A program made the translations under genes and the position numbers. The notes beneath the pieces were generated by a model that was not told the DNA's origin, ran no database searches, and was given only the letters and a program-made list of their open reading frames with translations. Positions 42,435 through 49,698 of a stretch of 64,000 bases of DNA are shown here, in pieces; the stretch's first letter is position 1, and the number at the start of each line of letters is the position of its first letter. This stretch comes from Phycisphaerae bacterium (lineage in GTDB: Bacteria > Planctomycetota > Phycisphaerae > Phycisphaerales > UBA1924), in contig JAUHXM010000001.1 in the NCBI GenBank assembly GCA_030426605.1, positions 1-64,000 of the forward strand. The letters run 5' to 3'.

Positions 42435-43595
42435 GTGCGGGCCTACTTGGACAACAACGCGACCTCCCAGCCCCTGCCCGAGGTGCGCGAGGCGGTCGCC
42501 GAGGCACTCAGCACCGAGTGGGCGAACCCCTCGAGCGTGCACCACGAGGGCCAGCTCGCGCGTCGGCGGGTCGAGCTCGCTCGGATGTCCATCGCGAACC
42601 TGATCGGCGCCAAGCCGCGCGACATGCTGCTCTGCTCGTCGGGCACCGAGTCGATCGACCTGGCGATCCGAGGCGTGCTGGGCGCGAATCCATCAAAGAA
42701 TGCGATCGTGACGAGCGCCGTCGAGCACGCCGCCGTGCGTGACCTCTGCGCGGCGCTCGCGCGTGAGCAAGACATCGAGATCCGCACCGCGCCCCTCGGC
42801 GCGCACGGCGTGGTGGACGCCGAGGCGCTCGCGTCCGTGCTCGACGACAACGTCGCGCTCGTGAGCGTCCAATGGGCGAACAATGAGACGGGCGCGATCC
42901 AGCCCGTATGCGCGATCAGCGACGCCTGCCGCGCGCGCGGCGTGGCGTTCCATTGCGACGCCGTGCAGTGGGTCGGCAAGATGCCCCTCGACCTGCGCGA
43001 CGACCGGACGCCCGCGTTCGACCTGCTCACGCTCAGCGCCCACAAATTCCACGGTCCCAAGGGCGTCGGGGCGTTGTGGGCGCGCCCGACGGTCGCGCTG
43101 CGCCCGGTGGTGCACGGGTCGCAGGAGCTCGGGCGGCGCGGGGGGACGGAGAACGTCCCCGGGATCGCGGGCGCGGGCGCCGCGGCGGACGCGGCCCGCG
43201 AATGGCTCGCAGACGCGTCGGGGCGCGAGCGCGTCCGCGCCCGCCGCGACCGGCTCGAGTCGGGCATCCTCGAGCGCCTGCCCGGCACCACCGTGAACGG
43301 CCCGACCGGCCCCGGCGCGCGTCTCTGGAACACGACCAACATCGCCCTGCCCGGGCTCGAAGCCGAGGCGGTGCTCATGGTCCTGTCCGACCTTGGCGTC
43401 GCCGCGAGCGCCGGTGCGGCGTGCAGCTCGGGCTCGCTCGACCCCTCGCCCGTCCTGCTCGCGATGGGCGTGCCCGAGCGCGTGGCGCACGGATCCGTCC
43501 GGCTCTCCCTCTCCCGGTTCACGACCGACGAAGAGATCGAACACACGATCGACGCGTTCGAGCAGGCGGCGGCCCGTCTCGGGTTCGCGCCCTGA
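42435..43595 (+). CDS. Cysteine desulfurase (NifS/IscS family)
   Basis: 386 residues from GTG 42435 (MRAYLDNNATS); the track start adds 14 residues encoded partly by the repeat region. PLP-site residues: TSAVEH (His98), ANNETGAIQP, HCDAVQ (Asp175) and Lys204 in LTLSAHKFHGPKG. The active Cys330 lies in SAGAACSSGS. It releases sulfur from cysteine for Fe-S clusters or tRNA thiolation. The short Cys loop (CSSGSLDPS) is that of the group I IscS/NifS type. No iscU-like gene is adjacent. Confidence 0.92.
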   Translation: MRAYLDNNATSQPLPEVREAVAEALSTEWANPSSVHHEGQLARRRVELARMSIANLIGAKPRDMLLCSSGTESIDLAIRGVLGANPSKNAIVTSAVEHAAVRDLCAALAREQDIEIRTAPLGAHGVVDAEALASVLDDNVALVSVQWANNETGAIQPVCAISDACRARGVAFHCDAVQWVGKMPLDLRDDRTPAFDLLTLSAHKFHGPKGVGALWARPTVALRPVVHGSQELGRRGGTENVPGIAGAGAAADAAREWLADASGRERVRARRDRLESGILERLPGTTVNGPTGPGARLWNTTNIALPGLEAEAVLMVLSDLGVAASAGAACSSGSLDPSPVLLAMGVPERVAHGSVRLSLSRFTTDEEIEHTIDAFEQAAARLGFAP

Positions 43596-43623
43596 TCGAG
43601 TGGCACCCCGATCCCGAGCCCGG

Positions 43624-43629
43624 TAGCCT
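43624..43629 (+). promoter_or_regulatory. -10-like TAGCCT, leaderless-type
   Basis: TAGCCT lies six bases before the ATG at 43636. Confidence 0.55.
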
Positions 43630-43635
43630 TGCTCC

Positions 43636-44418
43636 ATGGAACACAACCCCTACGCCGGGAACGGCGACGTCGGGATCTACACCGAGCCCGAACGCACCAG
43701 CATCGCCGCCGTCCTGAGCCTGATCTGCTCGCTTATCTGCTGCCTGCCGGCGGTCCCGCTCTTGGGCGTGGTGCTCGGCGCGATCGCGTTGATCGGCATC
43801 GGACGCTCGGACGGGCGCGTCGGCGGGCGCGGGCTCGCGGTCGCGGGCATCGTGCTGGGCATCCTCTTTACCGTCGCCCAGATCGGCATCGTGCTCGGCG
43901 GCGGGATGGTCGCCCAGAAGTTCATCACCGAGATCGCCGTCGTGGGCGGCGACGCACTTGAGGACATGGACAACGACCGGTACGACGAGGTCCGCGCGAT
44001 CTTCGCCAATGACCTCGCGACCATCTCCGACGAAGACATCGCCGCCTTCCGCGAGGCGTACCGCGCCGAGACGGGCGGGCTCGTCTCCACCCCGCAGACC
44101 TTCGGCGAGCTCTTGAACGGTTGGATGGCCCAGGGCACGCTCATGCAGCGCTACCAGGGACGCAACGACCTGATCCCGATCCCCGCGACGTTCGACAACG
44201 GCTCCGGGCTCATCATCCTTCAGATCGACCAGAGCGGCATGACCCAGCCCGCGCCGGGCATGGTCCTCCCGATCTTCGACCTCTACGTCGTGGACACGGA
44301 CGGCGACAGCTTCGAGCTCTCGTCGTACATGACCGACCCGATCAACCCGGACGACGCCGCCCCCGGTGACGCGGCCGCCGATCCCGATGACACCGAAGAG
44401 GAACCCGAAGGCCCGTGA
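43636..44418 (+). CDS. DUF4190-type membrane protein
   Basis: 260 residues. Two N-terminal hydrophobic hairpins (about 23-56 and 68-95) with the glycine-rich LGVVLGAIALIGIGRSDGRVGGRGLAVAGIVLGIL that marks DUF4190-like proteins. A 140-residue soluble domain and an acidic tail (DDAAPGDAAADPDDTEEEPEG) follow. Its function is unknown. The mlaF-like ATPase gene overlaps its stop as GTGA. Confidence 0.72.
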   Translation: MEHNPYAGNGDVGIYTEPERTSIAAVLSLICSLICCLPAVPLLGVVLGAIALIGIGRSDGRVGGRGLAVAGIVLGILFTVAQIGIVLGGGMVAQKFITEIAVVGGDALEDMDNDRYDEVRAIFANDLATISDEDIAAFREAYRAETGGLVSTPQTFGELLNGWMAQGTLMQRYQGRNDLIPIPATFDNGSGLIILQIDQSGMTQPAPGMVLPIFDLYVVDTDGDSFELSSYMTDPINPDDAAPGDAAADPDDTEEEPEGP

Positions 44419-45311
44419 CGCCCGCAGACCCCGACCACGCCATCCGTGTGCGCCACGTGCGCAAGGTGTTCGGTGCGCAGACCGTGCTCGACGACATCAA
44501 CCTGGACGTCAAGCGCGGCGAGACCATGGTCATCATGGGCGGGTCCGGGTCGGGCAAGTCCACGCTCTTGCGCTGCGTCATCGGGTCGCACGCGATCAAC
44601 GCCGGCTCGATCGAGCTGCTGGGCAAGACCATCACGGGCATGCGCGAGGAGCAGCTCAACGAGGTCCGCAAGCGGTTCGGGATCCTGTTCCAGTCCGGGG
44701 CGCTGTTCAACTCGATGACGATCGCCCAGAACGTCGCCCTCCCCTTGCGCGAGCACACCGACCTGGACCCCGAGATCATCGACATCCAGGTCAAGATCAA
44801 GCTCGAGCTCGTGGGCCTGCGCGAGCATGCGGACAAGTTCCCGGCGCAGATCTCCGGCGGTATGAAGAAACGCGCCGGGCTCGCCCGGGCCCTCGCCCTG
44901 GACCCCCAGATCCTGTTTTACGACGAGCCCAGCGCCGGGCTCGACCCCGTCACGAGCGCCCAGATCGACCAGCTGATCGTCGCGCTCTCGCGCCAGCTGG
45001 GCGTGACATCGGTCGTCGTGACGCACGAGATGGACTCGGCGTTCACGATCGCCGATCGGATGGCGATGCTCGACAAGGGGCGGATCCTGGCGGTCGAGTC
45101 GCGAGAATGGTTCGAATCGCTGCGGGATCTGGACGATGAAGCCGCCGCGAGCCGATCCGAGAGCGAGCGGCTTATCCGTCAGTTTTTGCGCGGCGACGCC
45201 GACGGCCCGCTCACCGACCGCCGGAGCGCCGACGGGTACGAGATCGATCTCTTCGGGCCCAAGACCGTGGGCGTGACGACGACGCCCAGCGTGGAATCCA
45301 CCAGGGGCTGA
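44415..45311 (+). CDS. MlaF/Mkl-type ABC transporter ATPase
   Basis: 298 residues from GTG (GTGA overlap). Walker A GGSGSGKST, Q-loop LFQSGALFNSMT (the MlaF-type Q-loop), signature ISGGMKKRAGLARAL, Walker B ILFYDEPSAGLDPVTS, and switch THEMDSA. It drives lipid transport between membranes in Mla/MCE systems. The neighbouring MCE gene supports this; the MlaE permease gene is not beside it. Confidence 0.92.
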   Translation: MTPADPDHAIRVRHVRKVFGAQTVLDDINLDVKRGETMVIMGGSGSGKSTLLRCVIGSHAINAGSIELLGKTITGMREEQLNEVRKRFGILFQSGALFNSMTIAQNVALPLREHTDLDPEIIDIQVKIKLELVGLREHADKFPAQISGGMKKRAGLARALALDPQILFYDEPSAGLDPVTSAQIDQLIVALSRQLGVTSVVVTHEMDSAFTIADRMAMLDKGRILAVESREWFESLRDLDDEAAASRSESERLIRQFLRGDADGPLTDRRSADGYEIDLFGPKTVGVTTTPSVESTRG

Positions 45312-45330
45312 GCCTTTCACCGGACGTGTG

Positions 45331-46683
45331 ATGACGAACAAGAACAACGTCATGGCGGGGCTGTTTCTCATCGGCGGGCTGCTGCTCGCGGTGGGCATGA
45401 GTTTCTGGCTGGGTGAGGCGGCCTCGCTGCTTGGCTCCAAACACCAATACATCGTGCGCTACGACCTGCGGACGGGCACCGCCGGGCTACAGCCCGGGTC
45501 GGACGTCACTCTGGCCGGGCAGGCGGTCGGGCGGGTGCTCTCGGTGGACACGATCTACACGACCGACGACACCGGGGCGCGGGTGCCGCTGGCGATCGAC
45601 GTGACGATCGCGGTGGACACGGACGTGGTGCTCTACGAGGACGCGTACGCCGAGCTCAACGCCCCGCTGCTGGGCGGAGTGAGCTCGATCAACATCGCCG
45701 GCACCGGGTCGGGCGCGTTCAACGGCTCGCCCGAGCTGGGCGGGATCTTCACCGGCTCGCCCGACGCCAACGCGATCCTGGACGAGGGCGAGACGCTGCG
45801 CGGGCGCCTCGCGCCGGGGATCCTGGCGCTGGCCGGGCTGGACGCGGAGGCCATCGCGCGGATCGGCGAGACGCTCGACAACGTCGCCGCCGCCAGCGCC
45901 GACATCAAGCGGATGACCGGCGCCTTCGCCACGGATGCCGAGCCCAGCTCGCAGAGCGTGCGCGCCATCCTGGCGGACGTCGAGGGGTTCACGACCCGGC
46001 TCGACGAGCCGGGCGGGTGGGCCGACGACGTCTCGCGGGTCCTCGCGCAGGGTCGCGCGTTCGCGGACCGGCTCGTGCCCATCGCCGACCGGGCCGACGC
46101 GACCGTCGCCGACGCGGGGCTCATGATCGGCGACGCCCGCGCCGTGCTCGCCGCCAACCGCGACCGGCTCGACCGGACCTTCGCGAATGTCGAGGCGATC
46201 ACCGAGACGGTGCGCTACGAATCGATCGAGGGCGTGAACCGGCTGCTCGATCAGGGCGTGCTCGCGGCGAGCACGTACACGGACCTGGGCGACCAGCTCA
46301 ACGTGATCGTGGACCGCGAGTACCCGAAGATCCGGGGCACCGTCACGAACGTGATGAGCACGACCGAGCAGGCCTCGATGTTCATGGCCGAGCTCAGGGC
46401 CCAGCCTTGGCGCGTGCTCCAGCAGCCCTCGGGGGCGGACCTGGAGCGTGAGCCCCTCTACACCGCGACACGGGCGTACGCCCGGGCGGTCGGGGACCTT
46501 CGGGCCGCGGGCGAGGCGCTCGAGTCGGTCATCACGCGGACACGGGCCGATGGGTCGGTTCGCCCGCAGCACGCGCTGGACCCCGCCGAGGTCTCCGCGC
46601 TGCGTGACGATGTGGACGCCGCGTTCGAGCGGTACAAGTCCGCCGAGCGGGCGATGCTCGAGCAGCTCATCCGCAACCGCTGA
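45331..46683 (+). CDS. MCE-domain (MlaD-like) protein
   Basis: 450 residues; ATG 45331 follows an in-frame GTG. One N-terminal helix (about 8-26) is followed by an MCE domain (YIVRYDLRTGTAGLQPGSDVTLAGQAVGRVLSV...VLYEDAYAELNAPLLGGVSSINIAGTGSG), then a long helical region (about 150-450) like the needle or barrel-forming helices of YebT/Mce proteins. It binds phospholipid or other lipid in the periplasm as part of an Mla-type transporter powered by the upstream ATPase. Confidence 0.9.
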   Translation: MTNKNNVMAGLFLIGGLLLAVGMSFWLGEAASLLGSKHQYIVRYDLRTGTAGLQPGSDVTLAGQAVGRVLSVDTIYTTDDTGARVPLAIDVTIAVDTDVVLYEDAYAELNAPLLGGVSSINIAGTGSGAFNGSPELGGIFTGSPDANAILDEGETLRGRLAPGILALAGLDAEAIARIGETLDNVAAASADIKRMTGAFATDAEPSSQSVRAILADVEGFTTRLDEPGGWADDVSRVLAQGRAFADRLVPIADRADATVADAGLMIGDARAVLAANRDRLDRTFANVEAITETVRYESIEGVNRLLDQGVLAASTYTDLGDQLNVIVDREYPKIRGTVTNVMSTTEQASMFMAELRAQPWRVLQQPSGADLEREPLYTATRAYARAVGDLRAAGEALESVITRTRADGSVRPQHALDPAEVSALRDDVDAAFERYKSAERAMLEQLIRNR

Positions 46684-46713
46684 TCGGCCCTTCCGGAACC
46701 CGAACCGGCCTGC

Positions 46714-46719
46714 TAGACT
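46714..46719 (+). promoter_or_regulatory. -10-like TAGACT, leaderless-type
   Basis: TAGACT lies six bases before the ATG at 46726. TTCCGG 17 bases upstream is a possible -35. Confidence 0.6.
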
Positions 46720-46725
46720 GCGCCC

Positions 46726-47376
46726 ATGGCCCAGCGGCGCCACCACTACGAGCGGGCGTTCGAGCACTACCTCCGCGAGACGCGGGTGCCCTACGTCGCT
46801 GTGGATGAAGCACGCAAGGCCCTGCTGCCCGACGGGGCGACGCTGACGGTCTCGACCGCCGCCGGGTCGTCCGCAGACGCCTCGCCCGAGGCCCTGAAGA
46901 GCTTCGACTTCGTCGTGTATGGCGACACGTCCAACCTGCTCATCGAGATCAAGGGCCGCAAGATCCCCCAGCGGGCGACCCGCGCGGGCGGGCCCGGCAC
47001 CTCGGGCCGGCTTGAGTGCTGGGCGAACCGGGACGACGTCGAGTCGCTCGGCGTCTGGGAGCGTCTGTTCGGCCCCGGGTTCGAGGCGGTCTTCGTGTTC
47101 ATCTACTGGTGCGACGCCCAGCCGCCGGACGGGCTCTTTCAGGAGGTCTTCTCGTACCAAGGGCGGTGGTACGCCCTGAGGTCGATCGCCCGATCGGTCT
47201 ATGCCGGCTCGATGAAGACCCGCTCGCCCAAGTGGGGCACCGTGGACCTGCCCGCCGAGGCGTTCGCCCGCCTGAGCGAGCCGTTCGCCCCGGGCCGCGG
47301 GTGGCGGAACGCGACGGGCGGGATCCCCGACGCCGGGCCGGGCGTGGCGGCGCTCGAGCCCATCGGCGTTGCCTGA
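46726..47376 (+). CDS. HYExAFE family protein, PD-(D/E)XK nuclease-like
   Basis: 216 residues. The N-terminus reads MAQRRHHYERAFEHYLRE, the motif that names the HYExAFE family. The core has FDFVVYGDTSNLLIEIKGRK (Asp...Glu-x-Lys), spaced as in PD-(D/E)XK nuclease-fold proteins. The aromatic-rich C-terminus has FVFIYWCDAQPPDGLFQEVFSYQGRWYALRSI. Nuclease activity is inference from the E-x-K pattern. It stands in its own unit with a leaderless-type promoter. Confidence 0.82.
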   Translation: MAQRRHHYERAFEHYLRETRVPYVAVDEARKALLPDGATLTVSTAAGSSADASPEALKSFDFVVYGDTSNLLIEIKGRKIPQRATRAGGPGTSGRLECWANRDDVESLGVWERLFGPGFEAVFVFIYWCDAQPPDGLFQEVFSYQGRWYALRSIARSVYAGSMKTRSPKWGTVDLPAEAFARLSEPFAPGRGWRNATGGIPDAGPGVAALEPIGVA

Positions 47377-47445
47377 GCGCCCGGTTGGCCCGATCCAGGG
47401 GTTCGATGCACCCGGAGCGGGCCCCGCCGCGTAGCATGGTGGAGC

Positions 47446-47691
47446 ATGCCCGACCACACCAACAACCAGACCGCCATTCGTGTCTCGCTCGTCCGCCGCG
47501 CCGCCGTGGGCGCCGCGGTGCTCGCGATGGGCGCCGGGGCGGTGATCGCGCAGGACGCCCCGCTACGCCCGCCGACGCCCAACGAGCTCAAGGGCGCCCC
47601 GTTCATCCTGACGCTGCTGATCACGGTGGTGCTGGTGGGGCTGCTGGTGCTCGCGGCGTTCTTCCCGTCCAAGCGCGGGCACCAGGACTGA
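47446..47691 (+). CDS. Small membrane protein
   Basis: 81 residues with a Shine-Dalgarno-like GGTGGAG and TAGCAT eight bases before ATG. An N-terminal signal-anchor (about 15-35, ending AVIAQD) and a second helix (ILTLLITVVLVGLLVLAAFF, about 54-73), then FPSKRGHQD. No family recognised. Possibly co-transcribed with the next two small genes. Confidence 0.65.
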   Translation: MPDHTNNQTAIRVSLVRRAAVGAAVLAMGAGAVIAQDAPLRPPTPNELKGAPFILTLLITVVLVGLLVLAAFFPSKRGHQD

Positions 47692-47728
47692 CGCCCGCTC
47701 GCCGGGCGCGTCCCGGCCGGAGGTCCCG

Positions 47729-48052
47729 ATGACTGACACACCGACCCCAGCGCGCCGGACGAGCCGGGCGTTGCTCGCCTTGAACGGCGCGCTGCTCGCG
47801 TTGCTCGGGCTGGTCACGCTCGGGCCCGACGCACGGGCCCAGGGCGGGTCGCCCGACCGCGTCCCCGGGGAGTACGTCCTCGTCGGGGGCGACATCCCCT
47901 TCGGCGACTCCAACGCCATTTACATCCTCGACAGCGCCAACCAGGAGATGGTCGCGATCCGCTGGACACCCAGTTCCGGTGCCTCGGGGCGCCTCGATGC
48001 GATCGGCTACCGCAACCTCCGCGACGACGCGGCCGCGAGGACCGGGCGATGA
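47729..48052 (+). CDS. Small exported protein
   Basis: 107 residues with GGAGG upstream. Signal peptide to about residue 38 (GPDARAQGG), then a short beta-rich mature domain (GEYVLVGGDIPFGDSNAIYILDSANQEMVAIRWT). It overlaps the following gene as ATGA. The two small proteins share the MTDT start and a similar end domain about a value or status (YVLVGG, YSMITTEAG), so they may be remote paralogues. Function unknown. Confidence 0.65.
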   Translation: MTDTPTPARRTSRALLALNGALLALLGLVTLGPDARAQGGSPDRVPGEYVLVGGDIPFGDSNAIYILDSANQEMVAIRWTPSSGASGRLDAIGYRNLRDDAAARTGR

Positions 48053-48375
48053 CCGACACCCGACCCAACGAGCCGCGCGGCGTGCGCATCCCCGATTCCC
48101 TGCTGTGGGCGGGCGCGGTGGTGCTGTGCGCCCTGATCCTGGTGAACGGCGCGCGCGTGAACGACACGCCCGCGTTCGCCGAGATGGCCGTGAAATCCGG
48201 CGGCTACTCGATGATCACGACCGAGGCGGGCACCTCCGAGGCCCTCGCCATCGTGGACGACCGCTCCGAGCGGCTGCTGGTCTACACGGTCGAGCCCGGG
48301 GGCGGGCTGCAGCTGCGCGTGAGCCAGTCGCTGCCCGAGATGTTCCTGGACGCCCGGCGCCAGGGTGGCCCGTAA
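48049..48375 (+). CDS. Small membrane-anchored protein
   Basis: 108 residues, coupled to the gene before it by ATGA. One helix (about 20-34, LLWAGAVVLCALILV), then a soluble beta domain (YSMITTEAGTSEALAIVDDRSERLLVYTVEPGGGLQL). Probably an inner-membrane protein with a periplasmic domain. Function unknown. Confidence 0.65.
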   Translation: MTDTRPNEPRGVRIPDSLLWAGAVVLCALILVNGARVNDTPAFAEMAVKSGGYSMITTEAGTSEALAIVDDRSERLLVYTVEPGGGLQLRVSQSLPEMFLDARRQGGP

Positions 48376-48378
48376 GCT
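48373..48378 (+). promoter_or_regulatory. -10-like TAAGCT, leaderless-type
   Basis: TAAGCT lies six bases before the GTG at 48385 and overlaps the preceding stop codon. Confidence 0.5.
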
Positions 48379-48384
48379 CTGATC

Positions 48385-49656
48385 GTGCCGATCACCCCGC
48401 TCCCACAGTTTGAGGCCGACGTCAGCGAGCTCGAACGCGAGCGCGCCGAGCGGATCGCGAGCACCACGCCGGACACCGTCGTCGTCCGATTCGGGGCGAT
48501 GCGGATGATCGGTGAGTTCAAGTACTCGGGCGACGTCCGCCCCGGGTGCGGGTCCAAGCTCGTGTGCAAGACGCACCGCGGGACCGAGCTGGGCGAGCTG
48601 CTCACCTCCACATGCCCGAACGCCGGGTGCGGCTCGAGCGTCACCCGCAAGGAGATGCTCGAGTACATCGACGCCTCCGGCGGGCGCCAGTACCCATTCC
48701 ACCAGGACGGGCGCGCCATCCGCGTCGCGACCGTCGAGGACCTGCAACGCCAGCAGGCGATCGACGACCGCGCCCCCGAGCTGCTCAACCGCGTGAAACA
48801 AGTCGTCAAGCGGATGGGCCTGGACATCAAGCCCGCGCTCGTCGAGCAGATCCTCGGCGACGAGCGCGCGACCGTGTACTTCGCCTCCGAAGAACGCGTG
48901 GACTTCCGCGACCTCGTCACGGAGCTCCGCCCGATCCTCGGGACACGCGTCGAGATGCGCCAGGTCGGCGCGCGCGACGAGGCACGTCTCACGGCGGATT
49001 ACGAACGCTGCGGGCAGTACTGCTGCTGCAAGAGCTTCCTCAAAGTCCTCAAGCCCGTCAGCATGAAATCCGCGAAGGTCCAGAAGGCGACGCTCGATCC
49101 CCTGAAGATCTCGGGGCGCTGCGGGCGGCTCATGTGCTGCCTGCGCTACGAGGACGAGACGTACGACGATCTGCGCAAGCGCCTGCCCCACCGCAAGTCA
49201 AAGGTCGGCACGCCCGAGGGCGACGGCATCGTCATCGAGTCGCAGATCCTCACGCAGCTCGTCCTCGTCTCGCTGGACGCGGACGACCGGCGCATCGCGG
49301 TGCCCGTCGAGGAGCTGACCGAGCCGGGCCTGGCGCCCAAGCCCAAGCCGAGACCCGAGCGCTCACCCGAGCCCTCCGAGGACGGCGGGCCGACCAAAAA
49401 GAAGCGCCGCAGGCGTCGCCGCCGGCGCTCGGGCGAGGGCGATCCGCCCGCGGGTCAGGCCCCGGGTCCGTCAACCGGTCCGTCCGAGCCATCGGGCGAA
49501 CCGCGCCCCAGCCCGTCTTCGGGCGAGGGGTCGGACGACGCGCCGCGCAAGAAGCGCCGACGCCGGCGCCGACGCCGCGGCCGCGGCCCGGACGGGGCCG
49601 GCGGTTCCGACGGTGGACCGGGCGGCCCGGGGGACGGCGGCTCGGGCACCGACTGA
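48385..49656 (+). CDS. PSP1/RicT-like protein with Arg-rich disordered tail
   Basis: 423 residues from GTG. The PSP1 C-terminal domain is recognisable: GLDIKPALVEQILGDERATVYFASEERVDFRDLVTELRPILGTRVEMRQVGARDEAR, then YERCGQYCCCKSFLK and GRCGRLMCCLRYE. The Cys cluster is like the Fe-S-binding residues of RicT (YaaT). A second N-terminal Cys pair (CGSKLVC, CPNAGC) is extra. The last 110 residues are low-complexity with two KKxRRRRRRRR blocks, probably RNA-binding or disordered. RicT acts with RicA/RicF on RNA processing; partners are not here. Confidence 0.85.
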   Translation: MPITPLPQFEADVSELERERAERIASTTPDTVVVRFGAMRMIGEFKYSGDVRPGCGSKLVCKTHRGTELGELLTSTCPNAGCGSSVTRKEMLEYIDASGGRQYPFHQDGRAIRVATVEDLQRQQAIDDRAPELLNRVKQVVKRMGLDIKPALVEQILGDERATVYFASEERVDFRDLVTELRPILGTRVEMRQVGARDEARLTADYERCGQYCCCKSFLKVLKPVSMKSAKVQKATLDPLKISGRCGRLMCCLRYEDETYDDLRKRLPHRKSKVGTPEGDGIVIESQILTQLVLVSLDADDRRIAVPVEELTEPGLAPKPKPRPERSPEPSEDGGPTKKKRRRRRRRRSGEGDPPAGQAPGPSTGPSEPSGEPRPSPSSGEGSDDAPRKKRRRRRRRRGRGPDGAGGSDGGPGGPGDGGSGTD

Positions 49657-49698
49657 GCGCGAACCCGACCCCGCGCGGGCGGGTACCCTCCCAGTCCC

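Noticed and set aside
45487-47457. 656-residue minus-strand ORF opposite the MCE and HYExAFE genes
   Set aside because: Antisense shadow; the plus-strand genes have family motifs and promoter-start spacing.
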